The notes: generated from the letters alone by a model not told the origin. A stretch of DNA of 30,799 bases from CBDVBD01 sp965372135 (GCA_965372135.1 CBDVBD010000022.1:1-30799); one strand, 5' to 3'; shown: positions 1 through 9,198, counted from the stretch's first letter. Numbers and translations are program-made.

Positions 1-76
1 TAAATAAGAGAGAGATTTAAGGTTGTGCTTGGAAGAAAAATAAGTAAAATAAACTGTTCCTAAAAAAATAATAAAA

Positions 77-763
77 CTAATAAATAATTGAGGTATTTCC
101 AAGAGGACTTTCGTAAGCAAACATTGTGTCATCCGCACACCAACTGAAATCCTTTTGGTCTTCGGGACCAATGTATATTACAGAATCCCATTGTGTCCCT
201 ACATTCCGCAATGCAACATCCATCCCTATCGTAGAATCGTCGGTAATACTGTAGACCAACCAATTGCCGTCATGGCTGTACATGGGCCATTGCTCGCTTC
301 GATAGGGAGTGTTGGTGATGTTTTCCAATTCCCCTCCGTAAATAAAACCCCGGTACAAATCCCAATGAGCGGCGGGGGGTGCTTCCTTCATGGATAGCAA
401 GAAATGTGAACCGTCAGGCTCCCAGCAAAAAGAATGTACCCCTGAATCCGGTGTGTTGGAATACAACACTTCCAATGGCACTCCATGTTGAATATCCAAT
501 AGTCCAATGTGCCCTACATCATGGGAGAACCTCCGATAACTTACTGCAATCTGACTGCCATCGGGACTGTATTGTAATCCCCCATCCAAGAATTCCAGAT
601 TCTGATGTGTCAATTGTATTAAAAGCTCACCGGTGGCATTGCAGGGAATCAATAATAAACACACGGCGGCAACCAGCACAACACAGAAGATAAATCCCCC
701 GAATCTATATGTGATATGAACATGGAATGTCGCATTCAACGCCGGTTTCCCACGGTATGTCAT
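77..763 (-). CDS. PD40/TolB-type beta-propeller protein, membrane-anchored or exported
   Basis: Short protein of 228 residues. An N-terminal hydrophobic stretch at about residues 20-41 (FIFCVVLVAAVCLLLIPC) acts as an anchor or signal. It is followed by four WD40-like PD40 repeats, recognisable by YSPDGSQIAVS, WEPDGSHFLLS, YSHDGNWLVYS and WCADDTMFAYE. Such repeats form propeller blades as in TolB; four blades are fewer than the usual six or seven, so the protein may be a fragment or may oligomerise. I chose the ATG at 761-763 because AGGAG sits seven bases upstream of it; the reading frame stays open to 874 but earlier starts lack a ribosome site. It is divergent from the subtilase gene. The partner or substrate is unknown; the fold call is fairly safe, the function is not. 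Confidence 0.7.
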   Translation of the reverse strand: MTYRGKPALNATFHVHITYRFGGFIFCVVLVAAVCLLLIPCNATGELLIQLTHQNLEFLDGGLQYSPDGSQIAVSYRRFSHDVGHIGLLDIQHGVPLEVLYSNTPDSGVHSFCWEPDGSHFLLSMKEAPPAAHWDLYRGFIYGGELENITNTPYRSEQWPMYSHDGNWLVYSITDDSTIGMDVALRNVGTQWDSVIYIGPEDQKDFSWCADDTMFAYESPLGNTSIIY

Positions 764-1124
764 CCAATATCTCCTAATTTCGCTAGTCCTTTTAACCATT
801 AACGTATTCTGTAAAGGCTGAACGTCCATTGGCGTTATTAATAAATTACGAAAATTATTCCCGAATGTCAACAATTTTTAAGGAAACAGGTTTCGATTAA
901 CTGCCATAAACAATCCTACAAATATCAATCAATTATCCAAGAATACCGGATTTAGCTCATACTCCGCCATTCATATTATCGGCAGAAATATTTTTACCTG
1001 TACAATAGATGAAGAAATACCATAAAAGCACTTGATTTTCCCTGGAATAATCCATATATTAATTCAAATATACCCGTAATTGTACGGGTGGTGTTGTATT
1101 TCTAACCAGCATTGTGAGGCAATC
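764..1124. other. Divergent intergenic region, 361 bp
   Basis: AT-rich spacer between two divergent genes. It holds a good plus-strand promoter (1032-1060, listed separately). On the minus strand TTGACA (reverse complement of about 867-872) is followed after 17 bases by a weak TAATTT, a possible promoter for the PD40 gene. No convincing small gene is seen. Confidence 0.6.
1032..1060 (+). promoter_or_regulatory. Sigma70-type promoter of the subtilase gene
   Basis: TTGATT (1032-1037), a 17-base spacer and TATATT (1055-1060) give a predicted start near 1067 and a leader of about 58 bases before the ATG at 1125. Confidence 0.6.
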
Positions 1125-4100
1125 ATGAAAACAAGAGCATCGAATCGACATCTGAGCATCGGGATACTACTGCTCTGCATCATTTGTGGAACTGTCACTT
1201 CCTTGGCGGAACCACTGGAACTGCGATCCAGGCAGTTTTACCCTCCCGACGACGTCATCACCGAATGGAATGCGTTGCGGAGTTCCGCTGCGGAAACCGC
1301 GGTACACGCCTTGATTCAATTAGATCAAAAACTGACTCCTGAACGACTATCCATACTAAATGCAGCCGGGATTGAACTACATGCCCCCATTCCAACCTAT
1401 GGATTCCTGGCAACCATTCCCATCGCCTTGACCTCATCGGACCTGAGCAACCTGGACATCCGATATGTGGGTGAAATCCTCGCCGACGATAAAATCCACC
1501 CCCGCCTGAAAGAAGGCAGGTTCGGCGACTGGAGTATCTATACCCAGGATCGGCGAATCATTGCGGTATCGTTTTTCAATGACATCTCCCCGGATATCCT
1601 GTCCATCGCAGCCGAATTCAATGCCGAAATCGGACCCCACATCCAAAGCACTCACACCTGGATACTGGCGGTTTCGCCGGATTATATATTCGATCTCGCA
1701 ACCCTTGACGAAGTGAAATGGATCGAGGAACTCCCGCCCCCCATGTCGACTACCAACGACATAGCGCGGCTTCGCACTCATGCCGAACAAGCCCAAGCAC
1801 CTCCCTACAACCTCAGTGGTGACGGCGTAGTAGTCTGTGTATATGACGGGGGCATGGTGGATCAAACCCACAACGACTTTGGTGGTCGTGTCACGTACCT
1901 TGAGGGAACTGGCGCTGCCAGCCATGCCACACACGTGGCAGGCTCAGTGGGAAGTTCCGGGCAATTGAATGGCGGCTTGTATCGGGGAATGGCGCCCGAA
2001 GTGGAAATCCTCAGCTACGAATATGAAGCCTGCATCCCCTATTGCCTGTACAATTCCCCCCAGGATATCGAAGAAAACTACGGTCAAGCTCTTAACAATC
2101 AGGGCGCCCATCTCTGTACCAATTCCATCGGATCCAATATCGCCAGCAACGGCTATGATTGCGATTGGGAAGGTGATTATGAGATTACCTCCCAATTGAT
2201 TGATGAAATCGTCACCGGCTCTCTTGGCGATCCTTTCATTATCCTATACGCTGCAGGAAATGAACGCGGTCCCGGAACCTGCGGAACCACCTATGAAACA
2301 TTAGGCGTCCCTGCTGGTGCCAAAAACATCATTACTGTCGGCGCCACCGATGATAACGACAACATCAGCAGCTTCACCTCCTGGGGTCCTCCCGACGATG
2401 GTCGCCTGAAACCCGATGTCAGTGCACCAGGCGTCAATATCTATTCCTGCCAGCCCGGAAACAGCTATGGGAACATGAGCGGTACTTCCATGGCGACGCC
2501 GGTCACCGCGGGTTGCGTCGCGTTGATGATGGAAAAATTCCACCTGATGTTTTCCCCCACCTACCGACCGCTGCCTTCCACCGTAAAAGCTCTACTGTGC
2601 GTATCGGCGGATGATTTAGGAAATCCCGGACCCGACTTCCAATTCGGTCATGGTCGTATTAACGTGGAAAATGCCGTCATCTATATAGAACAATATGGTT
2701 TCATGGAAGGGGAAATCGCTCAGGCGGAAACCCTCACTACTACCATCCAGGTAGCGTCCGGTCTATCCGAACTGCATGTGATATTGGCATGGGATGACCC
2801 CGCTGCGGTTCCGCTGTCGACCCCAACCCTTATCAACGATCTCGACTTGCGGATTCTATCGCCCACACTTACTGAATATCTCCCTGCAACCCTCGATCCG
2901 TCAAATCCTGGCTCTCCTGCTTCAATGGGACGTAATTCAGTGGATAATGTAGAGAACACGGCAATCCCGAATCCCGACACTGGTGAATGGACCGTGCAGG
3001 TTATCGCCTTTGACATCCCCGGACCACAGCTGACACAAACCTACTCCCTGGCAAGCAATATCCCCTTATTGACCGGCATCGGCACCATATCCGGGGTGAT
3101 CTCGGATTCCGCAACCGGCGCTCCCTTGGAAGGCTGGGTGGAGGTTTCCGGAGGTCCCCAGGTTGCCAATGCAAATTCCAGTGGTGAATATTCCTTGTAC
3201 TTGCCTGGAGATTCCACCTATACACTAATCGCACATCAATATGGATACCTGGCTCGAGAAGCCACGGTGTACTTACCCGCAGGCGGCACAGTTACCCAGG
3301 ATTTTGCGCTACCGGCAGGATCCGTGGGTTATGTGACCGGGCATGTCTATAATCAATTCAACACACCTTTGGATAGTGCATCAGTTGAAGTGCTCAATAC
3401 GCCGTTGGCTCCGGTAGTAACCGATCCCACCGGTGCATACTCTCTGACTTTACCAGGCGGAGACACCTATACTATACGTGCCAGTTACCTGGGTTTTGAA
3501 ACTGAGGAATCCGTATTTGTGGTCGAGGATAGCACCGTTATTGTTGATTTCACTATCTCTATTTCTTGGGTTTATCCTACCGGTCCCGACAATTACGGAT
3601 ACATAGCTTACGACAACCATGAAGGGGAAAATCCCGCTGTGTATGATTGGGTGGAAATCGACCCTGATTCCGGTGGTCTGGGAACCGTGGTGACACTGGA
3701 AGATGACGAAACCGTACAAATCGAATTACCATTCGCGTTTCGGTATTATGGAGTAGAGTACGATACCCTTTCTATCTGCTCCAACGGATGGGTCGCCTGT
3801 GGTTATACTATCGATTTCGACTGGTCAAATACCCCGATTCCGGATCCGGACGGTCCCGCAGCCATGATCGCACCGTTCTGGGAAGACCTGCTGCCTTGGG
3901 AAACCGGATCGCCGCCCGCCACGGAAGGAACGATTGCCTACTGGTATGATCAGGCTAACGATCGCTTTATCGTGGAGTATGACCATGTCCAGCAGTGGGC
4001 GCCTGAATCGGCGGTCGAAACCTTTGAGGTTATCCTCTACGATCCGATTGCCTATCCCACCCAGACCGGCGACGGAAATATCTTGTTCCAATACAAAGTA

Positions 4101-5180
4101 GTGGCGGATCCCAGCGAATGCGGAGTGGGTATCGAAAACCATACCGAAACTGATGGCTTGCAGCTCTTAAACGATGCTGTCTATGATTCCACCGCTTGGC
4201 CCCTCGAGTCTGGATTGGCGATTTTCTTTACCACCGGAGAAGTAGTCGGATTGGGCAGCATAGCGGGACAGGTGACGTTACATCCTTCAACCGATCCTAC
4301 TCAGGTAGTAGTTACCGCGTCCGGGCAATCCACCAATCCCGCTTCCAACGGCACCTACCAATTAGACCTGGTGCCGGTGGGAACCACTATCGCCACAGCC
4401 ACATTAACCGAATACGAAAACGGCATCGCAACCGGCTTTGAAGTATTCCTCGATTCTCTGACCGAAAACGTGGACTTCGAGATGTGGCGCCTCGATCCGC
4501 CCACCAATCTCCAAGCCGAACGAGAGCAAGCTGTCGTCACTCTTTGGTGGGAATCTCCTTGGGCGTTGGACGGCACAGACAACCCGTTCTATCGTACCGA
4601 ACAGCCTTCGACTAATTCCACCAGAGGTACATCGAATACCAAATCGACGAGTATCGTACCCTCTTCACGGAATTCCGATAATTCAGGAGGCGGATCCTCA
4701 GGGCTGGCTCTGGAAACCTTTACATTATACCGCAACGATGAGGTGGTGCAATCAGGAATCACCGATACCGTAACCACCGATACCTTACCCACATATTTTG
4801 TGTACGATTACTATTTAACAGCCATCTACACCGGTGGTGAAAGTGACACGTCCAATAACGTTAGGATAATATATCCACCTTCTGGTGTCGATGATGATCC
4901 CTTGGCGGTCGTTCCCAAGGATTTCTTCCTGGCACAAAACTATCCTAATCCCTTTAATCCGGTGACCCGGATTAAATTCGGACTGCCGGACACCGCGCCC
5001 ATGACCATAAAAATCTTTAACATCCTGGGACAGCAGGTCACCACCCTAATCGATGAGGTGCTGCCTGCTGGGTATCACCAAATCTCCTGGAATGCTGGCA
5101 CGTTGTCGTCTGGATTGTATTTCGTGGTAATGGAAGCCGACAACCGCGTCTGGATCCAAAAAGGACTGCTGTTGAAATAA
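1125..5180 (+). CDS. Secreted subtilisin-family (S8) serine protease with T9SS sorting domain
   Basis: A 1351-residue exported protease. The ATG at 1125 is preceded by GAGG at five bases and begins a signal peptide (MKTRASNRH then a hydrophobic core); an ATG-less extension back to 1080 is unlikely. The catalytic triad is visible: Asp241 (VCVYDGG), His267 (SHATHVAG), Ser455 (GTSMATP), with oxyanion Asn379 (AAGNERG). After the protease comes a beta-rich P-like domain (about 540-660), two carboxypeptidase-regulatory-like domains (about 665-820), a conserved module seen in gingipain-type proteins (about 830-1040), a third regulatory-like domain and an FnIII-like domain split by a Ser/Thr/Asn-rich linker. 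The C-terminus (about 1265-1351) is a type A T9SS sorting domain with YPNPFNP at 1273. It is probably cell-surface bound or released; substrates are unknown. A perfect terminator follows. Confidence 0.93.
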   Translation: MKTRASNRHLSIGILLLCIICGTVTSLAEPLELRSRQFYPPDDVITEWNALRSSAAETAVHALIQLDQKLTPERLSILNAAGIELHAPIPTYGFLATIPIALTSSDLSNLDIRYVGEILADDKIHPRLKEGRFGDWSIYTQDRRIIAVSFFNDISPDILSIAAEFNAEIGPHIQSTHTWILAVSPDYIFDLATLDEVKWIEELPPPMSTTNDIARLRTHAEQAQAPPYNLSGDGVVVCVYDGGMVDQTHNDFGGRVTYLEGTGAASHATHVAGSVGSSGQLNGGLYRGMAPEVEILSYEYEACIPYCLYNSPQDIEENYGQALNNQGAHLCTNSIGSNIASNGYDCDWEGDYEITSQLIDEIVTGSLGDPFIILYAAGNERGPGTCGTTYETLGVPAGAKNIITVGATDDNDNISSFTSWGPPDDGRLKPDVSAPGVNIYSCQPGNSYGNMSGTSMATPVTAGCVALMMEKFHLMFSPTYRPLPSTVKALLCVSADDLGNPGPDFQFGHGRINVENAVIYIEQYGFMEGEIAQAETLTTTIQVASGLSELHVILAWDDPAAVPLSTPTLINDLDLRILSPTLTEYLPATLDPSNPGSPASMGRNSVDNVENTAIPNPDTGEWTVQVIAFDIPGPQLTQTYSLASNIPLLTGIGTISGVISDSATGAPLEGWVEVSGGPQVANANSSGEYSLYLPGDSTYTLIAHQYGYLAREATVYLPAGGTVTQDFALPAGSVGYVTGHVYNQFNTPLDSASVEVLNTPLAPVVTDPTGAYSLTLPGGDTYTIRASYLGFETEESVFVVEDSTVIVDFTISISWVYPTGPDNYGYIAYDNHEGENPAVYDWVEIDPDSGGLGTVVTLEDDETVQIELPFAFRYYGVEYDTLSICSNGWVACGYTIDFDWSNTPIPDPDGPAAMIAPFWEDLLPWETGSPPATEGTIAYWYDQANDRFIVEYDHVQQWAPESAVETFEVILYDPIAYPTQTGDGNILFQYKVVADPSECGVGIENHTETDGLQLLNDAVYDSTAWPLESGLAIFFTTGEVVGLGSIAGQVTLHPSTDPTQVVVTASGQSTNPASNGTYQLDLVPVGTTIATATLTEYENGIATGFEVFLDSLTENVDFEMWRLDPPTNLQAEREQAVVTLWWESPWALDGTDNPFYRTEQPSTNSTRGTSNTKSTSIVPSSRNSDNSGGGSSGLALETFTLYRNDEVVQSGITDTVTTDTLPTYFVYDYYLTAIYTGGESDTSNNVRIIYPPSGVDDDPLAVVPKDFFLAQNYPNPFNPVTRIKFGLPDTAPMTIKIFNILGQQVTTLIDEVLPAGYHQISWNAGTLSSGLYFVVMEADNRVWIQKGLLLK

Positions 5181-5190
5181 CATCCTTACA

Positions 5191-5226
5191 AAGAAAAGCC
5201 GCATTCAACCGAGTGCGGCTTTTCTT
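5191..5226 (+). terminator. Rho-independent terminator after the subtilase gene
   Basis: Perfect 13-bp stem AAGAAAAGCCGCA / TGCGGCTTTTCTT with a 10-base loop, ending in a T-rich arm eleven bases after the stop codon. Confidence 0.85.
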
Positions 5227-5235
5227 ATGTTGTAG

Positions 5236-5275
5236 GTCGGGTTCCAATCCGGCAGCCTCCGGAGCGAAACCCGAC
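5236..5275. repeat. REP-like palindromic element, copy 1
   Basis: Outer arms GTCGGGTT (5236-5243) and AACCCGAC (5268-5275) enclose inner arms TCCGG (5248-5252) and CCGGA (5259-5263). The plan matches the elements at 9341-9373 and 25357-25378 (outer GTC...GAC arms). It lies 18 bases before the glycosyltransferase ATG. Confidence 0.65.
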
Positions 5276-5292
5276 GATCGTGCTTGCTTCAA

Positions 5293-7611
5293 ATGATCTC
5301 TAATCCAACCCATAAATCAACCTACACCCTTATCTGGGGCATCGCAGGCTTTGTCCTATCCCTGATCGGCTGGAAAATCCTGATTATCCCCATCGAAGCC
5401 GTCGAAGGACTGCTTCCCGACCTGCCGATCCAAATGCTGTGGCGTGACGTAGGGTGGGGGATAGGCACCTGGAGTTTCGCGGTGGGTGTTTTCATATTAT
5501 TGGGGTTTATACTGGAACCATGGGGATCCAAGGGTCGATTATTCCAAGGACGTTATCCCAACCTTATAATCGTATTCCTTATCTTCTCAGTCACCGTCAC
5601 CATGCCCCCCTATTGGCGTTACGGACCCCAGGGTGTCCTGATTGGGTCTTTACACATCGTCTGGGCGTGGACTGCTATCCTGAGCGCCTTAGGCATCATC
5701 ATCGGCATCGCCGGGATGCAAATTGCAAGACCCTGGCGCATAACATCGGCACTCACCTCATTCTGGAATTGGTTAATTAACTTAAATCCGGTATGGTTGA
5801 TACTTGCCGTCGCGGTCTGGTTGCTGTGGATTACCGGCATCGTAAGCTGGCAAATCTTCGGCGCCATCCCCCATGTAGGCGATTCCGTGTGCCAAATCTT
5901 CGTCGCCAAAACCTTCCTGCACGGGCAGTTATGGGCAGTGCCGCCCCCATTGGAATTAAAGCCCTTCTTCTTCGAAACCTTCCTGGAAGACACCAACAAA
6001 TGGTATTCACAATACCTGCCCGGATACGCCATCCTATTGATCCCTATGGTGTTGCTTAAATCAACCTGGCTGCTAAATCCCCTACTTACGGCACTAACCG
6101 TTCCCATCGCCTATCTGATCGGCACGTCTATAGGCGATGACCGCACCGGCAAATACACTATTCTAACCTTAGCCATCTGTCCGTTTATCATCTTCATGTC
6201 CGGCGGGCAAATGAACCATCCCGCCATGTTGTTTTGGGCATCCTTTGCCGTCCTTTCCATATTAAAATCAAGATTGGAACACCAACCACCGTCTTTGCGA
6301 GGAAGCGAAGCGACGAAGCAATCTCAATATTATGAAAGCAACAGGTGGTGGCTGTTTCTCTGTGGACTGGCGATGGCGATGGGCATCATCACCCGCCCTC
6401 TGACAGGGTTAGCGATGGCGGTACCGATAATGCTTTACTGGATCAATACTGTAACTATTAACCGAGCCGAATCCTATGTCTGGCTCCGGCAGTTATTTCT
6501 TATCGGTTTCGGTGCTGCAGGACCTCTAATCTTCCTGATGATATACAACCTGTCCACCACCGGAAATCCATTCCTGGTGGGCTACAGTGTCGTCTGGCAG
6601 GGACACACCACCTTAGGATTCGGCGATTCCTCCTGGGGACCGCCCCACACGCCGGCATTGGGATTCTTAAACACCATCAACCACCTGAATGGACTGAACC
6701 GCTACCTGTTCGAAATGCCGTTCCCTGCGCTAATCGGTGTCGGATTGTATCTCATATTTCGAAATGCAAGACAATCCAGCATATTGGGTGCGCAAACATC
6801 CGGGGTCGCCTTTGGCAAAATTGAGCTAATGTTTGCCATTATTTTCGCAGTGGTTGCCGCATATTTCTTCTATTTTTTCCAGGATTTCTGCTACGGTCCA
6901 CGATTCATGTATGTGTTGGTGGTGCCGTTGATTATCATCATCGTACTGGGGGTTCGTGCCTTTATCACCGCTGCCGAACCTCTTGGTTACACAAGAAACG
7001 CCCTCCGTTCCGGCGTGATACTATTCGGAGCATTGTGCCTGATTCTGACCTTGACAATTTCCATCCCCAGGCAAATCTCCATCTACCGAGACATCTACTG
7101 GGACATCAGCCGCCAGGTCTTGGACGAAGCTGACCGCAGAAACCTTGACCAGGCTGTCGTTTTCATCGAAGATTTCCCCTCAACCAACCGCCACGCCCAA
7201 TTGCATGCATTAGGCATGGGGGTTCGCGACGCCTGGTACTGGGCGCGGCACATCAATGACACGGACTTGGACGCTGCCATAGCCGAACTCGGCTTGGATC
7301 CGGAAATGGCGTGGACACCGGTGCAAAACCTGGAACTACTGTGGCTGACATTGAATAAACACCGAGGCACACCCCCGTCACCCCAGGAAGATGCCGCCGG
7401 CGGAAAGTTTTTCACTCCCTACGATTCCGGACTGATCGCCATGGACCCCCATTGGCAGGAGAATTCCATCATCTACGCCCGGCACCTTGGCAAATATAAT
7501 CAAGTACTTATGGATCGATTCCCCGACCGTTCCACTTGGTTGTATTCCTGGGACAACTTTGCAGGCGCATTCACCTTGAAACCATTTCAACTTACCAATA
7601 GTTCAAACTAA
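5293..7611 (+). CDS. Integral membrane glycosyltransferase, GT39/PMT-like
   Basis: A polytopic protein of 772 residues with about a dozen hydrophobic segments and a soluble C-terminal part from roughly residue 590. The region after one early-middle TM segment, GAIPHVGDSVCQIFVAKTF (Asp197), resembles the acidic first periplasmic loop of the ArnT/PMT glycosyltransferases that use polyprenyl-phosphate-linked sugars, and SQYLPGYAILLIP fits the same family. Role by family: transfer of a sugar from a lipid carrier to a protein or glycolipid at the outer face of the inner membrane; acceptor unknown. Start: ATG at 5293; TTG at 5284 is possible, and neither has a clear ribosome site. A dispersed DNA repeat is read through in frame at residues 333-344. 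The next gene follows after 42 bases, so cotranscription is likely. Confidence 0.75.
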   Translation: MISNPTHKSTYTLIWGIAGFVLSLIGWKILIIPIEAVEGLLPDLPIQMLWRDVGWGIGTWSFAVGVFILLGFILEPWGSKGRLFQGRYPNLIIVFLIFSVTVTMPPYWRYGPQGVLIGSLHIVWAWTAILSALGIIIGIAGMQIARPWRITSALTSFWNWLINLNPVWLILAVAVWLLWITGIVSWQIFGAIPHVGDSVCQIFVAKTFLHGQLWAVPPPLELKPFFFETFLEDTNKWYSQYLPGYAILLIPMVLLKSTWLLNPLLTALTVPIAYLIGTSIGDDRTGKYTILTLAICPFIIFMSGGQMNHPAMLFWASFAVLSILKSRLEHQPPSLRGSEATKQSQYYESNRWWLFLCGLAMAMGIITRPLTGLAMAVPIMLYWINTVTINRAESYVWLRQLFLIGFGAAGPLIFLMIYNLSTTGNPFLVGYSVVWQGHTTLGFGDSSWGPPHTPALGFLNTINHLNGLNRYLFEMPFPALIGVGLYLIFRNARQSSILGAQTSGVAFGKIELMFAIIFAVVAAYFFYFFQDFCYGPRFMYVLVVPLIIIIVLGVRAFITAAEPLGYTRNALRSGVILFGALCLILTLTISIPRQISIYRDIYWDISRQVLDEADRRNLDQAVVFIEDFPSTNRHAQLHALGMGVRDAWYWARHINDTDLDAAIAELGLDPEMAWTPVQNLELLWLTLNKHRGTPPSPQEDAAGGKFFTPYDSGLIAMDPHWQENSIIYARHLGKYNQVLMDRFPDRSTWLYSWDNFAGAFTLKPFQLTNSSN
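6291..6324 (+). repeat. Dispersed 'GCGAGGAAGCGAAGCGACGAAGC' -type repeat inside a CDS
   Basis: The stretch GCGAGGAAGCGAAGCGAC continuing into GAAGCAATCT is a repeat type known from many bacterial genomes, there usually starting with GTCATTGCGAG. Here it is in frame in the glycosyltransferase gene and encodes SLRGSEATKQS in a loop between two membrane segments. A partial relative (GTCATTGCGAGCGAAGCG) is at 9424-9441. Confidence 0.7.
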
Positions 7612-7653
7612 ATAACTAAGCAAGTCCCATCTAAGACAAACCAAGGATCAGAC

Positions 7654-9123
7654 ATGAAAACGTTGATTCCCATAGTGCTAATCACAATAATTTGTGGTTT
7701 CGCGGCGAACGTATTCGCCGAACTAACTGCTAAAGAATACACACCTTCCGAAATCGAGATGACCGTCACTGCTGCATTGGAAAGCATGCGCCAAGCCGAC
7801 CAGCCAATCGAAGCGCAAATCAGCTATCTGCGGCAAATTTTGAAGACCCACCCTAACCATACCATCATCCATCGCTCCTATCAGAACGTCTTGCGCCGCG
7901 ATTCGATCGACGCCTTACGTCAAGAATATGAGGAACTTGCGGAAGGCCATCCCACCAATGCCGTGTATGATTACTTGAATGCCCGCATTGCGCGCACTCC
8001 GGAAGACCGCTGGCGCTGGGCAGCCAAAGCCATCCGCAACGACCCCGATTACTTCTGGGGTCACCTGATTTTGGGCTATCATTTCCTGAACCTGGAACCC
8101 CAGCCTGAATTGCAGCAAGCGGAAACGTCGTTGTTGCGAGCGGTGGAAGTTGACAATTCCCAAGCCATTGCGTTTGTGAATCTTGCCAAGCACTACGACA
8201 TCAAAGGCGAACCGGACAAAGTGATTGAAATGTACCGGCTGGCTGCCGTGTGCGAGCCCGGCAATTTCCGTCATGTATCGAGGATTGCTTCCAGATTGGG
8301 AGCGACTGATCCCGAGCAGGCGATAAAGGAAGTCGAAAATTTCCTGGATAAACAACCTGATGACCCAAGTGCGATGAATCGGCTGATGACCTTATACATC
8401 CAGGTAGAACAATTCGATAATGCGATTGCCAACGCTAAAAAATTGGCAGCACTGGATGAAAATGATCCTTACGGTTGGTACGATTTGGGTGCGGTTTTCG
8501 CCCAGGCTCAGATGCCCGATTCCGCTTTCCACGCCTTGGACAAAGCCATTACCCTGGGCTGGAACGACCTTCGGCACCTGAAAAATGATCCCGATTTGGC
8601 GTCGCTTCACAGCGACCCGCGATGGGATGGTGAAAAACAGAAAATCACACAAGAATTAGCACGCACCGCCCCGGACCGCCAAAAGACAGCGTTGGCGGAC
8701 ATATTGAATATCCCGGCTCCGGGATTTGAATTTCCCGATATGAGCGGCGAAACGGTGAATCTAAGCGACTACCATGGAAAGGTGGTGGTGCTGGATTTCT
8801 GGGCGACGTGGTGACGATGGTGTATAAAGGCGTTGCCTTTAGTGGAAGATTTTTGGAAGAAGTATCAGGATCAGGACGTGGTAGTGTTGGCGATGAACGT
8901 GCGGGAAAATCGCAGGAAGACGGTACCGGATTTCTGGAAGAATTCGGGATACACATTTCCGGTGGTTTATGGGGACACCAAGGTGTACAAAGATTACCGC
9001 ATTCGCGGCATACCAGCTATGTTTGTGATTGACCAAGACGGCATCATTCGCTACAAACACATCGGCTACAGCCCTCGCTTGGACGAAACCCTCGGCTGGC
9101 AGGTGGAAAGTCTGATGGAATAG
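7654..9123 (+). CDS. TPR-TlpA thioredoxin-like protein, candidate selenoprotein (UxxC, TGA at 8812-8814)
   Basis: Reading TGA 8812-8814 as selenocysteine gives one frame of 489 residues. The ATG at 7654 follows AAGGA at six bases. Residues 1-22 are a signal peptide; about 45-330 are TPR-like helical repeats; about 350-489 form a TlpA/ResA-type thioredoxin domain. The active-site segment reads VVVLDFWATW-[TGA]-R-W-C-IKALPLVEDF: the TGA falls exactly on the first Cys of WCxxC, as residue 387, and the second Cys is kept. The cis-Pro motif GIPAMFVID and the rest of the fold follow without any shift of frame. A hairpin fitting a bacterial SECIS lies just downstream. Probable role: exported thiol/selenol oxidoreductase. 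TGA is a normal stop for other genes here (28037, 28597, 26459), so global recoding is not the reason. The alternative is a recent nonsense mutation; a two-gene reading is unlikely because the second part has no start or ribosome site. Confidence 0.7.
8812..8841 (+). promoter_or_regulatory. UGA codon plus candidate bacterial SECIS hairpin
   Basis: The TGA (8812-8814) is followed by a perfect 7-bp stem TAAAGGC (8825-8831) / GCCTTTA (8835-8841) with apical loop GTT (8832-8834). Seventeen bases separate the TGA from the loop and the loop starts with G, both as expected by the bacterial SECIS model, in which SelB binds a loop with G/U at its start. The stem is modest and sits in coding sequence; chance cannot be excluded. 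Confidence 0.55.
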
Positions 9124-9125
9124 TC

Positions 9126-9198
9126 TTTGGAGTGCGCAGGTTTATCCACCACCGGTGGACTTGCCTGCGCTTTGATTTAGCGGAAGCTTGCTTCCGCT
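9126..9198. repeat. Double-hairpin intergenic repeat, copy 1
   Basis: TTTGGAGTGCGCAGG, then a nested hairpin (TCCACC/GGTGGA, 9145-9159), then CTTGCCTGCGCTTT, then GCGGAAGCTTGCTTCCGC. A second copy lacking the nested insert stands at 25293-25344. Each begins a few bases after a protein gene. Confidence 0.7.

Noticed and set aside
155..693. Plus-strand open frames opposite the PD40 gene
   Set aside because: No ribosome sites or family likeness; the minus-strand frame has PD40 repeats and a good Shine-Dalgarno motif.
8790..8830. Frameshift in the thioredoxin gene
   Set aside because: Codon phase before and after the TGA is identical and the protein likeness is continuous, so no indel is needed.
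8833..9123. Separate gene starting with TTG at 8833
   Set aside because: It is the same frame as the upstream gene, begins in the middle of the thioredoxin active-site helix, and has no ribosome site; better explained by reading through the TGA.
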